From Legionellaceae bacterium (GTDB lineage Bacteria; Pseudomonadota; Gammaproteobacteria; Legionellales; Legionellaceae), in contig JAGOTG010000001.1 of the NCBI GenBank assembly GCA_018061965.1, forward strand, positions 204,155-268,154: a DNA stretch of 64,000 bases. The letters are read 5' to 3'. Positions within the stretch are counted from its first letter, which is position 1. Each line of letters begins with the position of its first letter. A program made the translations under genes and the position numbers. The notes beneath the pieces are model-generated. The model had not been told where the DNA came from. It ran no database searches and worked only from the letters and a program-made list of their open reading frames with translations. Of the stretch, positions 43,348 through 51,809 are shown in pieces.

Positions 43348-44219
43348 GTCAAAAACGTGGTGGATTGGGCCGAAATTTATCCGCATTATTAAGCCAAGCT
43401 GCTGTCCAGATCAATCCCAATATGCCTGTTGATGAACAGGCTCAGATTAAATATCTTCCCATTATGAGTTTGAGTCCCGGTCAGTATCAGCCGAGACGCA
43501 CGTTCTCTGCCGACACGATTACTGAATTAGCTGACTCCATTCGTCAACAAGGATTACTGCAACCACTGGTTGTACGTGCATTACAAGCGGATAACTATGA
43601 GATCATTGCAGGAGAAAGACGTTGGCGTGCTTGTCAACAATTAGGCATGTCACAAGTGCCTGTCCTAATTCGACAAGTAAATGATGAGACCGCCATTGCA
43701 TTGGCCCTAGTCGAAAATTTACAACGCGAAGATTTATCTGCTTTGGATCAAGCGCGTGCGATGCAACGTTTGTTGACGGATTTTGGTTTGTCACATCAAC
43801 AAATTGCTGAATTGTTGTCGAAATCACGTGCAGCAGTCTCTAATCATTTACGCTTGTTGAATCTGTCGACGGAAGTCCAAGCATTTTTGGAGCAAGGCAG
43901 TTTGGATATGGGGCATGCTCGCAGTTTATTGACGTTAACCGAGAAGGAACAAAAGCGTATTGCAAATTTGGTGGTTGCAAAAGGATTGTCGGTACGAGAA
44001 ACTGAGCGATTGGTTAATGCCGCGAAAGCAACGCAAGCTAATCCTAAAAAACCACGGGTGGCCTATTCTGAGATATTACAGTCTCAAATCAATAAATTGG
44101 GGCAACATTTACACACTGATGTGCGCGTTAAATCAGTGGAAGCAGAGCGTGGAACTATCGTGATCCATTATGCGGATCTGACTGCTTTGGATAAGATTAT
44201 CACCAAAATATTAGGGTAA
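43344..44219 (+). CDS. parB: Chromosome partitioning protein ParB (Spo0J)
   Basis: A 291-residue ParB with the CTP-binding N-terminal domain (LSPGQYQPRRTF, then AGERRWRACQQLG), the ALVENLQREDLSALDQA block, a central helix-turn-helix (LSHQQIAELLSKSRAAVSNHLRLL), and a C-terminal dimerisation domain. It binds parS and loads SMC complexes. No perfect parS (TGTTTCACGTGAAACA) was seen in the window. The nearest resemblance is at 34025-34040. Confidence 0.96.
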   Translation: MSQKRGGLGRNLSALLSQAAVQINPNMPVDEQAQIKYLPIMSLSPGQYQPRRTFSADTITELADSIRQQGLLQPLVVRALQADNYEIIAGERRWRACQQLGMSQVPVLIRQVNDETAIALALVENLQREDLSALDQARAMQRLLTDFGLSHQQIAELLSKSRAAVSNHLRLLNLSTEVQAFLEQGSLDMGHARSLLTLTEKEQKRIANLVVAKGLSVRETERLVNAAKATQANPKKPRVAYSEILQSQINKLGQHLHTDVRVKSVEAERGTIVIHYADLTALDKIITKILG

Positions 44220-44222
44220 ACT

Positions 44223-44576
44223 ATGTCGCTCCAAAAGGGATTTGTTGCGGAGGACTTGGCCCGAGAGTATTTATTGCGCCAAGGCTTGGTTTGGAAAGCG
44301 AGTAATTATCGCGCACGGATGGGTGAAATTGATTTGATCATGCAAGATGGCATCCATTTGGTATTTGTTGAAGTGCGTGCTCGGGTTGATGCAACGTACG
44401 GCGGTGCGCTCGAAAGTGTGACACCCGCAAAACAACGTAAAATCATGAAAGTGGCTGCTTATTATTTACAATGTCATAGCGCATCGGACCAATACCCTTG
44501 TCGGTTTGATGTGGTTACTTTACAAGGTCATCCTGCAACGATTTGTTGGATTCCAAATGCATTTGGCATGCACTGA
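44223..44576 (+). CDS. yraN: YraN family (UPF0102) endonuclease-like protein
   Basis: The 117-residue protein has the UPF0102 pattern: GFVAEDLAREYLLRQGL, then NYRARMGEIDLIMQDGIHLVFVEVRAR, the restriction-endonuclease-like D-ExK-type core, and AKQRKIMKVAAYYL. In E. coli yraN lies right after lpoA. Here it lies after parB with a 3-base gap, followed by diaA and dolP in the usual order. Confidence 0.92.
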   Translation: MSLQKGFVAEDLAREYLLRQGLVWKASNYRARMGEIDLIMQDGIHLVFVEVRARVDATYGGALESVTPAKQRKIMKVAAYYLQCHSASDQYPCRFDVVTLQGHPATICWIPNAFGMH

Positions 44577-44588
44577 TGGAGCGCGCAT

Positions 44589-45188
44589 ATGATCAATCTG
44601 AATGAACGTGTTAGGACGTTGTTTGCACATGATATCGAAGGCAAAATTGCATTGGTCGATGTGTTGTCGAATTCTATCGCGCAAGCGAGTCAACGTTTGG
44701 TCGATTGTCTCTTGAATGATGGTAAAATTTTTATAGGGGGTCATGGGGGCTCAGCAGCAAATTGCCTGCATTTTTCTACTGCGATGCTGCATTGTTTTGA
44801 GGTGGAGCGCCCTAGCTTACCTGTGATTAATTTGGCTGGAAACGGTGCGGCAGCAACCGCCATGACTGACAATGGTCAAAGTGATCAGGTTTTTGCGCAA
44901 CAAATTCAAGCATTGGGTCACGCCAACGATGTGGTCATTGTATTGACTACAGCGGGGCGGTCAAAAGCAATGCACAACGTGATCAATGCTGCTCATGATA
45001 AACAAATGCGTGTGATTGCACTGACTGGGCGAGATGGCGGAGGATTAGGAAACCAATTGAATGCGCACGATATTGAGCTGCGTATACCTGGAGATTCTTC
45101 CGCACGGATTAGAGAAATGCATTTATTTATCTTGCACTGCTTTTGTGATGTAATTGATCGTTCATTATTTGGTTATGGTACAGTTTAG
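44589..45188 (+). CDS. diaA: DnaA initiator-associating protein DiaA (SIS domain, GmhA-like)
   Basis: A 199-residue SIS-domain protein with IFIGGHGGSAANCLHFSTAML and VVIVLTTAGRSKAMHNVINAA, the phosphosugar-binding signature. The family includes GmhA and DiaA. Position between yraN and a DolP-like lipoprotein is the DiaA position in E. coli, where it promotes DnaA assembly at oriC. Catalytic residues of true GmhA isomerases cannot be checked with certainty here, and GmhA remains the alternative. Confidence 0.85.
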   Translation: MINLNERVRTLFAHDIEGKIALVDVLSNSIAQASQRLVDCLLNDGKIFIGGHGGSAANCLHFSTAMLHCFEVERPSLPVINLAGNGAAATAMTDNGQSDQVFAQQIQALGHANDVVIVLTTAGRSKAMHNVINAAHDKQMRVIALTGRDGGGLGNQLNAHDIELRIPGDSSARIREMHLFILHCFCDVIDRSLFGYGTV

Positions 45189-45202
45189 GGTCAGCGAGGT
45201 TT

Positions 45203-45874
45203 ATGATGAAATTATGGGGTCGTACCGTCTGTGTGAGTATTCTCTGCATTGGTTTAAGTGCGTGTCTTTCTGATGTATGGACAGGCGCGAATGTCATCTA
45301 TGATCGCCACAATTGGTACAAGAAATTGGGTGATTTGCAATTACTTACTCAAGTAAAGCAGGCTTTGTATTGGGATAGCCAGTTAAAATGTCGTGGCTGT
45401 TCGATTGAGACTACGGTATTTAAGCGAGACGTACTATTGGTTGGATATGTTCCGACACAATCTTTACGCGCATTAGTTGATAAGCGGATGCAATCAGTGC
45501 ATGGCAAACGGCATTTTTATAATGAATTGGCGTTGACGAATGAGACCGAAAGTAGTGATTCCATTTTGGATAGTTGGATTACGACGAAAATTCGCTCGGA
45601 AATTGTCTCAGACTCCAACATTGATCCTGGTCAGTTTAAAGTGGTTACATCTAATCGGGTGGTGTATTTAATGGGTGATGTCATGCCTGAACAAGCTGAA
45701 AAAGTGGTTATGTTTGCTCGCGAATGGAGTGAAGTTAAGCGGGTAGTCAAACTGTTTCAGTATTATCAGCTGACACCGTCTTCATCAGGTTCCACGTCAT
45801 CTGATTTTCGTAACATTCCCCCGAATAGCAGCTCTAGTTCACAACCGTCAGATTTAGAACAAACACCAGGCTGA
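45203..45874 (+). CDS. dolP: BON-domain outer-membrane lipoprotein (DolP/YraP-like)
   Basis: The 223-residue protein has a lipoprotein signal ending CIGLSACLS (lipobox LSAC). Two BON-type domains follow: about 45-110, including the CRGCSIETTVFKRDVLLVGYVP part, and about 115-185, with IRSEIVSDSNIDPGQFKVV and VVYLMGDVMPEQAEKVV. The C-terminal 30 residues are Ser-rich low complexity, which is not usual for DolP. It follows diaA by 14 bases, the conserved order. DolP supports outer-membrane integrity. The last 21 bases overlap the convergent tauE-like gene. Confidence 0.88.
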   Translation: MMKLWGRTVCVSILCIGLSACLSDVWTGANVIYDRHNWYKKLGDLQLLTQVKQALYWDSQLKCRGCSIETTVFKRDVLLVGYVPTQSLRALVDKRMQSVHGKRHFYNELALTNETESSDSILDSWITTKIRSEIVSDSNIDPGQFKVVTSNRVVYLMGDVMPEQAEKVVMFAREWSEVKRVVKLFQYYQLTPSSSGSTSSDFRNIPPNSSSSSQPSDLEQTPG

Positions 45875-46675
45875 GATAAATAAGACCCCAGAAAATAGTT
45901 GTTTCAGCAGGGGTGTTTTCAAATAAAAAGCCAGACGCGCACCCAAGGGTGCGCAGATGACTGACGCAATGCCAATAAATAAAGCGGCCGGCCAATAGAT
46001 ATTGCCTAACATGTGAGGCAGTTGGGATACCGGTTGTGGAAGGCTGGACAAAAGGAGCACTCCTACTAATGCGGATACGATTCCACAGAGTGCTGAAGTG
46101 CCTGAGGCCTGATGCATAGTGCAGCGCAGCTGTAAAAACAGAGGGACCAGCAGAACGCCGCCACCTATGCCAAACAAAGCAGATAAATTCCCTACAATAA
46201 AACTTCCCCCAACGAGTAGCCACTGCTGGTTGACAGAAAAATTTTGCTGATCTGATTTGAACCCGGAAGTGGTTGTGGCTGATTGGTGGCGTTTGGCATC
46301 GAATAACAAATGAATGCCCATCGCAATGAGAAAAACGGCAAAGAGATCGATGAGCACTTGATTGCTAAACAGGTGACTTAAAGAAGTTCCAAACAGAAGG
46401 CCGAGGCATAATCCTGGCACAATTCTCCAGAAAATAGGCCAAATCAGAGCGTTACGTCGGTGATAGGCATGGGCACTGGATACAGAGGTCATCGCCATTG
46501 TCGCGAGTGACGTGCAGACCGCAATATGCATGGTATCTGCTGCATGGAAAACGGGGTGAAGCTGGAGGACGAAAATGAGCGCGGGCACGGTAATGATACC
46601 GCCCCCTATGCCGAATAATCCAGATAATATCCCGGTACATACTCCGATTAGCAAAAAATAAATAATTTCTAGCAT
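45854..46675 (-). CDS. TauE/SafE-family (sulfite exporter-like) membrane transporter
   Basis: A 273-residue protein with about eight membrane segments in two repeats, each carrying the family motif: LSGLFGIGGGIITVPAL near the N-terminus and LSALFGIGGGVLLVPLF in the middle. Family members export small anions such as sulfite or sulfoacetate. The substrate here is unknown. The start is 6 bases after the sodB stop, so both are probably on one transcript. Confidence 0.88.
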   Translation of the reverse strand: MLEIIYFLLIGVCTGILSGLFGIGGGIITVPALIFVLQLHPVFHAADTMHIAVCTSLATMAMTSVSSAHAYHRRNALIWPIFWRIVPGLCLGLLFGTSLSHLFSNQVLIDLFAVFLIAMGIHLLFDAKRHQSATTTSGFKSDQQNFSVNQQWLLVGGSFIVGNLSALFGIGGGVLLVPLFLQLRCTMHQASGTSALCGIVSALVGVLLLSSLPQPVSQLPHMLGNIYWPAALFIGIASVICAPLGARLAFYLKTPLLKQLFSGVLFISAWCLF

Positions 46676-46681
46676 AGATCC

Positions 46682-47275
46682 TTAGGCTTTAAAATCTGCT
46701 GCATGATGTGCAGCAAATTCCCAATTGACCAATGCCCAAAATGCTTTTAGATAATCAGGACGTGCATTGCGATAATCAATATAGTAAGCATGTTCCCATA
46801 CATCACAAGTAAGAAGAGGTGTGAATTCTGTTGTGAGTGGACAACCTGCATTGGAAGTACTGACGATTTTCAGTTTCTGCTCAGCATCTTGGACTAACCA
46901 AGCCCAACCGGATCCGAACGTAGTGAGGGCAGTTTGAGTAAATTGTTCTTGAAAATCTTCAAAAGAGCCAAATTCTTTCTGAATGGCATCTGCAAGTTTA
47001 CCCGTAGGTTGACCACCACCTTGAGGAGAGAGACAATGCCAATAAAAGGTATGATTCCATGTTTGGGCTGCATTATTAAAGATGCCTCCATTGGAACCTT
47101 TGATAATGCTCTCTAATGATTGTGATGCAAAGGCCGTATCGGCTACTAGTAGTTTATTTAAATTTGTGACGTAAGCGTTGTGATGTTTTCCATAATGGTA
47201 TTCTAAAGTTTCTTTGGAAATGTGCGGTGCAAGGGCGTCTAATGCATAAGGTAATTCCGGCAATTTAAATACCAT
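46682..47275 (-). CDS. sodB: Iron superoxide dismutase
   Basis: The 197-residue protein matches Sod[35 protein letters not shown] (N-terminal His ligand), [14 protein letters not shown] (second His), and the C-terminal [19 protein letters not shown] (Asp and His ligands). AGGAGCTACTC lies just before the ATG. Together with grxD and the peroxiredoxin downstream it makes a small oxidative-defence region. Iron is favoured over manganese by overall similarity to SodB, but the metal cannot be proved from sequence. Confidence 0.95.
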   Translation of the reverse strand: MVFKLPELPYALDALAPHISKETLEYHYGKHHNAYVTNLNKLLVADTAFASQSLESIIKGSNGGIFNNAAQTWNHTFYWHCLSPQGGGQPTGKLADAIQKEFGSFEDFQEQFTQTALTTFGSGWAWLVQDAEQKLKIVSTSNAGCPLTTEFTPLLTCDVWEHAYYIDYRNARPDYLKAFWALVNWEFAAHHAADFKA

Positions 47276-47425
47276 GAGTAGCTCCTAAAATTAAAACGAA
47301 ATTAATAGCATGAACTTTATACTACTGCAATGATTATTTGGTGGCTATGCGTACTATATTAATATTGCTATCTGCGGAGAGTTTCGTCATAATTTCTCAA
47401 GTTTTATATAGACAGAGGTTGAATT

Positions 47426-47752
47426 GTGGTAGACGATGCTCAAAGTACGATGGAAAAAATCAAACAACAGATTGCTGACAATACTATCCTTTTATATATG
47501 AAAGGGAGTCCTAAACAGCCTCAATGCGGATTTTCTGCTCGAGCAGTACAATGTATTGAAGCATGCGGTGTCGGATTTGCTACTGTGGATGTGTTGGCTA
47601 ATCCAGATATTCGCCAAGTTTTGCCGCAATATGCAAACTGGCCGACTTTTCCTCAGCTGTATGTGAGCGGAGAGTTGGTAGGCGGTTCCGATATCATTTC
47701 TGAAATGTATGCGGCTGGTGAGTTGGAGCCGTTATTACAAGGTGCTAAGTAA
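47426..47752 (+). CDS. grxD: Monothiol glutaredoxin (Grx4/GrxD)
   Basis: A 108-residue monothiol glutaredoxin with the CGFS active site in PKQPQCGFSARAVQCIEACG, the glutathione-binding NWPTFPQLYVSGELVGGSDII, and usual length. GTG 47426 follows CAGAGG by 7 bases. It carries or delivers [2Fe-2S] clusters. Transcribed away from sodB. The peroxiredoxin gene follows after 57 bases. Confidence 0.94.
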   Translation: MVDDAQSTMEKIKQQIADNTILLYMKGSPKQPQCGFSARAVQCIEACGVGFATVDVLANPDIRQVLPQYANWPTFPQLYVSGELVGGSDIISEMYAAGELEPLLQGAK

Positions 47753-47809
47753 TTATTTTGGGCTGTTGACATATTAGAATTGTCAATGGACCCGTCAAAG
47801 GAGAGTAAC

Positions 47810-48415
47810 ATGAGTGTATTAGTAGGTCGTGCGGCACCTGATTTTACGGTGCCTGCTGTGGCAGCAGATGGAACAATCATCGACAAATTTAATTTACATG
47901 ACTATATCAAAGGAAAATATGCGATAGTTTTTTTCTATCCATTAGATTTCACTTTCGTATGTCCCTCCGAATTGATTGCGTTGCATCATCGCATCAAGGA
48001 GTTTCAACAACGAGGGGTTGAAGTGATAGCGGTTTCTATCGATTCACATTTTACGCACAATGCTTATCGCAATACTCCTATTGATAAAGGCGGGATTGGG
48101 CAAGTTAGCTATCCAATGGTGGCAGATATGTCACATGCCATTTGCCAATCTTATGGTATTGAACATCCTGCGGCTGGTATTGCATTGCGCGCGGCTTTTG
48201 TGATTGATAAAGCCGGGATTGTGCGGTCTCAAATTGTCAATGATTTGCCTATTGGACGGAATGTGGATGAATTAATTCGGATTGTCGATGCGGTTCAGTT
48301 TCATGAAGAACATGGTGAAGTGTGTCCTGCTGGTTGGACAAAAGGACAAGCAGGTATGAAAGCTTCTCCAGAAGGTGTGGCTGCGTATTTAGCGTCCAAT
48401 GCTGATAAGCTGTAA
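47810..48415 (+). CDS. Typical 2-Cys peroxiredoxin (AhpC/Prx1 type)
   Basis: A protein of 201 residues after choosing ATG 47810, which has AAAGGAG 6 bases upstream. An in-frame ATG at 47780 would add 10 residues. The peroxidatic Cys is in FTFVCPSEL, and the resolving Cys is in EHGEVCPAGW near the C-terminus, preceded by LPIGRNVDELIRIVDA. It reduces peroxides and would need thioredoxin or a glutaredoxin-like donor. No AhpF gene is nearby. A strong hairpin follows the gene. Confidence 0.93.
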   Translation: MSVLVGRAAPDFTVPAVAADGTIIDKFNLHDYIKGKYAIVFFYPLDFTFVCPSELIALHHRIKEFQQRGVEVIAVSIDSHFTHNAYRNTPIDKGGIGQVSYPMVADMSHAICQSYGIEHPAAGIALRAAFVIDKAGIVRSQIVNDLPIGRNVDELIRIVDAVQFHEEHGEVCPAGWTKGQAGMKASPEGVAAYLASNADKL

Positions 48416-48457
48416 CCACTTCAGCACCTTTCAAGGAAACGCCATATTTGGCGCATC

Positions 48458-48534
48458 TTGAACGAAAAGCATTTCTGAAAAATGCTCACATACTTAATGT
48501 ATGCTGCGCTTTTTCAGAAATGCTTTTTGTTCAA
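48458..48534. repeat. 25-base inverted repeat forming a long hairpin downstream of the peroxiredoxin gene
   Basis: Arms 48458-48482 and 48510-48534 are complementary over 25 bases with one mismatch, and 18 of these (48465-48482 with 48510-48527) pair perfectly. The 27-base loop contains a smaller 5-base-pair hairpin (CATAC/GTATG). The right arm contains a TTTTTG run. It may serve as a terminator for the peroxiredoxin gene, but its length and nested form suggest a dispersed repeat or MITE-like element. Confidence 0.7.
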
Positions 48535-48582
48535 CCTTCACTCAAATTTGACATTTCATCGAGCGTCAAAAATATTGTAAAT

Positions 48583-49197
48583 CTACATCCCCGTTTTATC
48601 GTTCCATACATTCAACATAGTACAAAACAATTCGGCAGTTTTTCGCGCATCATAAATCGCTGAATGGGCTTCGTTCGCGTCGAATGCTACGCCGGCAGCT
48701 TGCGCTGCTTTTGCCAGCACAGTTTGACCATAAATAACACCTGCTAACGTGGCGGTATCAAAACAAGTAAAAGCATGAAAAGGGGAATGGATGCCGCAGC
48801 GCTTCATGGCAGCGTTCAAAAACAATAAATCAAACCATGCATTATGACCAACCAGCACGGCTCGTTGGCAACTCTGTTTTTTAATCGCGCGTTGGAGGGG
48901 CACAAAGAGTTGGGTCAGTGCTGTTTTCTCATCCAATGCAAAGCGTAACGGTTGGAACGGATCAATTTGGTTGAATTCAAGTGATTTCGCATCCAAATGC
49001 GCACCTTCGAATGGTAAAATATGTTCAAAAAAATAATCTCCGGGTTTGACATATCCTGCTGCGTCAATCTCCAACAAAACGGCACATATTTCTAATAAGG
49101 CGGACGCCTTAGGGTCAACACCACTGGTTTCAATATCAATAATAATAGGAAGAAAACCCCGAAACCTATCTTTGAAATTACCCTGTTGCTTACTCAT
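48583..49197 (-). CDS. rnt: Ribonuclease T (DEDD exoribonuclease)
   Basis: A protein of about 204 residues of the RNase T family. Exo I is PIIIDIETSGVDP (Asp and Glu metal ligands), Exo II is VGHNAWFDLLFLNAA, and Exo III is AHSAIYDARKTAELF. Start ATG 49197 is chosen because GGAG lies 8 bases upstream. An upstream ATG would add 25 residues overlapping pyrC more deeply. It trims 3' ends of tRNAs and other stable RNAs. The start overlaps the pyrC stop by 8 bases. Confidence 0.93.
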   Translation of the reverse strand: MSKQQGNFKDRFRGFLPIIIDIETSGVDPKASALLEICAVLLEIDAAGYVKPGDYFFEHILPFEGAHLDAKSLEFNQIDPFQPLRFALDEKTALTQLFVPLQRAIKKQSCQRAVLVGHNAWFDLLFLNAAMKRCGIHSPFHAFTCFDTATLAGVIYGQTVLAKAAQAAGVAFDANEAHSAIYDARKTAELFCTMLNVWNDKTGM

Positions 49198-50221
49198 AGA
49201 TACTCCAATTGAGTACCGAGCCAGCAGCAATGGGAACAATTTGCTCTTGCCCAAATGGCAAACTGGAAGCAACTGTGTGGGGTTTTTTGATCAAGGTAAT
49301 GGTGTCGGTTTGAAGCGGTAATCGATAAAATTCGGCACCAAATTTTGACAAAAAATCATTGAGTTTGGGGAGTGCATCCATTTCCTCAAAGATTTGTGCA
49401 TAGCAAGCTAGTGCATAGGGTGCTGAAAATATTCCGGCGCATCCACAAGCATTCTCTTTTTGACTGCGCGCATGCGGTGCGCTATCGGTGCCAGCAAAAA
49501 ACTTAGGATGACCTGAACGCACAGCTTGTTGAATCGCCTGCTGGTCGGTTTGATGCTTCAGAATAGGCAAACAATAGTAATGCGGCTTAATACCGCCGAC
49601 TAGCAGATGGTTTCGATGGAACATTAAATGTTGGGGGGTGATGGTCGCACCAATTTGAGCTGATGCTTGCATGACAAATTCCACAGCGCTTCGGGTTGAT
49701 ATGTGTTCTAAGACAATGCGCAGTTTTGGGAAATTGGCCATCAAGGGGATTAACTGGGTTGTAATAAATAAGTCTTCACGCTCAAAGATGTCTCCGTAAG
49801 TAACTTCGCCATGAACTTGTAAAACCAAATCATAAGTCTGCATGATTTCAAATAGAGGATATAAGACTTTGATGTCTTGTACCCCGTCCTGTGAGTTGGT
49901 AGTGGCGCCTGCAGGATAGAGCTTGGCGCCCAAGATATCGGGATTTTGTGCAGCGCTGGCCAGGTCATCGGTTGAGACAGTACTATTTAAATATAAAGTC
50001 ATATAAGGACGAAAGGAACGGTGCTGGGGCACATGAGCAAGTATTCTTTGCCGGTATTCTAATAATGTTGCAACTGAAGTCAGCGCTGGTTGTAGATTCG
50101 GCATCACCAAAGCGCGCGAAAAATGATTGGCAGTCGCTGCGACCGTGTGTTGCAGTAAAAGATGATCTCTAAAATGGACATGCCAATCATCTGGACGAAT
50201 AATTGATAATGTTGGGTGCAT
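49190..50221 (-). CDS. pyrC: Dihydroorotase
   Basis: About 343 residues of the class II (E. coli PyrC) type: IIRPDDWHVHFRD (zinc ligands HxH), VMPNLQPALTSV, the carbamylated-lysine region DILGAKLYPAGAT, LQVHGEV, LEHISTRSAV, and FAGTDSAPHARSQKE. It catalyses ring closure of carbamoyl-aspartate in pyrimidine synthesis. The start at 50221 (MHPTLS) is preferred over 50236 because AGGA lies 5 bases upstream. Conserved pairing with rnt is seen in other gammaproteobacteria. Confidence 0.95.
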   Translation of the reverse strand: MHPTLSIIRPDDWHVHFRDHLLLQHTVAATANHFSRALVMPNLQPALTSVATLLEYRQRILAHVPQHRSFRPYMTLYLNSTVSTDDLASAAQNPDILGAKLYPAGATTNSQDGVQDIKVLYPLFEIMQTYDLVLQVHGEVTYGDIFEREDLFITTQLIPLMANFPKLRIVLEHISTRSAVEFVMQASAQIGATITPQHLMFHRNHLLVGGIKPHYYCLPILKHQTDQQAIQQAVRSGHPKFFAGTDSAPHARSQKENACGCAGIFSAPYALACYAQIFEEMDALPKLNDFLSKFGAEFYRLPLQTDTITLIKKPHTVASSLPFGQEQIVPIAAGSVLNWSIYE

Positions 50222-50309
50222 GAGAATCCTAGTCAACTGGATGCAAGAAGTATAACACTCCCGCTATCTTTAGGCATAAAACCAAGGAATAAAAAAAATT
50301 TAAAAACAC

Positions 50310-50338
50310 TTGACTGTCGCGATATCAACTATGATACT
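50310..50338 (+). promoter_or_regulatory. Candidate distal promoter of the MOMP-like porin gene
   Basis: TTGACT (50310-50315) and GATACT (50333-50338) are 17 bases apart in the 339-base gap between pyrC and the porin gene. The -10 element is weak (four of six). Confidence 0.4.
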
Positions 50339-50420
50339 GTTGTCTTAGCAGAGGTCTCATCTGTAAATGATGTGATTCTGAATGTCCTTGAGTAGATTGG
50401 ATAAATTTCATAGGATGTTG

Positions 50421-50449
50421 TTGACAATTGCAGTTTGAGGCCTGATAAT
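50421..50449 (+). promoter_or_regulatory. Strong sigma-70-type promoter of the MOMP-like porin gene
   Basis: TTGACA (50421-50426, perfect) and GATAAT (50444-50449, five of six) are separated by 17 bases. It leaves a leader of about 100 bases before ATG 50561, long enough for post-transcriptional control, as is common for porin mRNAs. The rest of the 50222-50560 interval shows no gene. Confidence 0.7.
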
Positions 50450-50560
50450 CGTTTTAAGTACGTTTTCGAAATTAGAGCGATGATGGCGTACTGAGCTTAA
50501 TAAAGTCACGGCGTTTTAACTGAATAAACGGAAATTAATAATAAAAAAGTGGAGAATCTT

Positions 50561-51595
50561 ATGTTAAATCTGAAAAAAACAGCGGTAGCTGTTCTTGCGC
50601 TCGGCTCTAGTGCTGCGTTTGCGGGAACAATGGGTCCTGTTTGCAGTGCAGTTCCTGTGACCATGCCTTGTGAAAGTTCTGGATGGGAAGTCGGTGCAAG
50701 AGCGTTATGGTTGAATCTTGGCGCTGGAAATCAAACAACTACTGTTGCTAGTACTGATGGTGGTGATTTGTCTTCTAACGTTGGACCAGGATTTGGTTGG
50801 GGATTCCAAATTAACGGTGCAATGAATTATGGTACTGGAAAAAGCGTTTCTCTTGATTGGTATCACATCAACAATACTAAGAACAAAACAGTTGGCCCGA
50901 CTCTTCTGACCGGCAACCAAGCGTTGACTTCTGGTTCACAAATGGTTAGAACTAGCTATATCACTTCTCTTGCTAATATTGGTGGAACAGCCTCTGCTAA
51001 TCCAAAAATGGATGATGTGAATATGTTGTTCGCACAACACATTGATTTCAGCGATGTGACATCAGCTAACCTAGGCTGGGGTTGGAAGTGGGCGAGAGTA
51101 GCTGGTTCTAATGCAGTTGCTATGAATGGTGACATTGCGTACACAACTGACGGTGTTGCTCATGGCGGAGCCTACAACTTCACTGCCAATAATTCAAATA
51201 CATTCAATGGTTTCGGACCAGAAGTAAGTTTACAAGCTGCGTACGAATTGATTGACCATTTGGATATTTATGGCAAAGGTGATTTATCTGCATTAGCTGG
51301 TTTCTCTAAATCGTCTATGACATACGGTGACGTTATTTCTGGCGGTTCTGTAACAGGTAGCAGCAGTGTTGTAGCGATTACGCCTGTAGTTGCTGGTAAA
51401 CTTGGTCTGAATTATGACTGGGATATGACAGGATTCGGCGTTGTAGGGTTTGATGTTAATTATGACTTCCGTCAATACATCAATGCATTCCGCAATGTTC
51501 ATACTGGCATCAGCACTCCTGGATCAAATTCTTCATCTAGCTTCAGTGCTCAAGGTATCGTCTTCGGTTTGGACTTGAAATTTATCAATGCCTAA
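50561..51595 (+). CDS. Major outer membrane protein (Legionella MOMP-like porin)
   Basis: A 344-residue protein with a signal peptide MLNLKKTAVAVLALGSSAAFA cut before GTMGPVC. The mature start GTMGPVCSAVPVTMPCESSGWEVGARALWL closely resembles Legionella MOMP, including the two cysteines that make disulphide links. Alternating aromatic/polar strands fill the rest, and the protein ends in a beta-signal-like IVFGLDLKFINA. ATG 50561 is chosen because GGAG lies 7 bases upstream and it starts the signal peptide. It is a single gene with its own promoters and terminator. Confidence 0.88.
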   Translation: MLNLKKTAVAVLALGSSAAFAGTMGPVCSAVPVTMPCESSGWEVGARALWLNLGAGNQTTTVASTDGGDLSSNVGPGFGWGFQINGAMNYGTGKSVSLDWYHINNTKNKTVGPTLLTGNQALTSGSQMVRTSYITSLANIGGTASANPKMDDVNMLFAQHIDFSDVTSANLGWGWKWARVAGSNAVAMNGDIAYTTDGVAHGGAYNFTANNSNTFNGFGPEVSLQAAYELIDHLDIYGKGDLSALAGFSKSSMTYGDVISGGSVTGSSSVVAITPVVAGKLGLNYDWDMTGFGVVGFDVNYDFRQYINAFRNVHTGISTPGSNSSSSFSAQGIVFGLDLKFINA

Positions 51596-51612
51596 TCGTA
51601 GTTGAACTTCAG

Positions 51613-51645
51613 AAAACCCGCCTTTATGGCGGGTTTTTTTTATTT
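51613..51645 (+). terminator. Rho-independent terminator of the porin gene
   Basis: A 10-base-pair stem, AAAACCCGCC (51613-51622) with GGCGGGTTTT (51628-51637), has a TTTAT loop and is followed at once by a T-run. It starts 18 bases after the porin stop. Confidence 0.92.
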
Positions 51646-51748
51646 AAGGAAGGGCCAAAAATAATACCCCATTCACTTGATTCGAGATTGTCTAAATCAT
51701 GGGCTGGGTCCTTACCTATAGCGGTATGAGGTTATTGCTTCACCGTCC

Positions 51749-51777
51749 TTGTCTTCATAATTGATTGAATGTATAAT
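51749..51777 (+). promoter_or_regulatory. Promoter of the giant multidomain gene
   Basis: TTGTCT (51749-51754) and a perfect TATAAT (51772-51777) are 17 bases apart. The leader before ATG 51810 is only about 26 bases and has a weak ribosome site. Confidence 0.6.
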
Positions 51778-51809
51778 ATAATACCAATTAAGCGCTATTT
51801 AGAGCATGC

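Noticed and set aside
44589..45188. Calling the SIS protein GmhA because of gmhB in the window
   Set aside because: Gene order yraN-SIS-BON lipoprotein is the DiaA order, and gmhB is 17 kb away on the other strand; GmhA is kept only as an alternative.
47766..47788. TTGACA upstream of the peroxiredoxin gene as a promoter
   Set aside because: The -35 hexamer is perfect but nothing like a -10 element lies 15-19 bases downstream; that stretch runs into the ribosome site.
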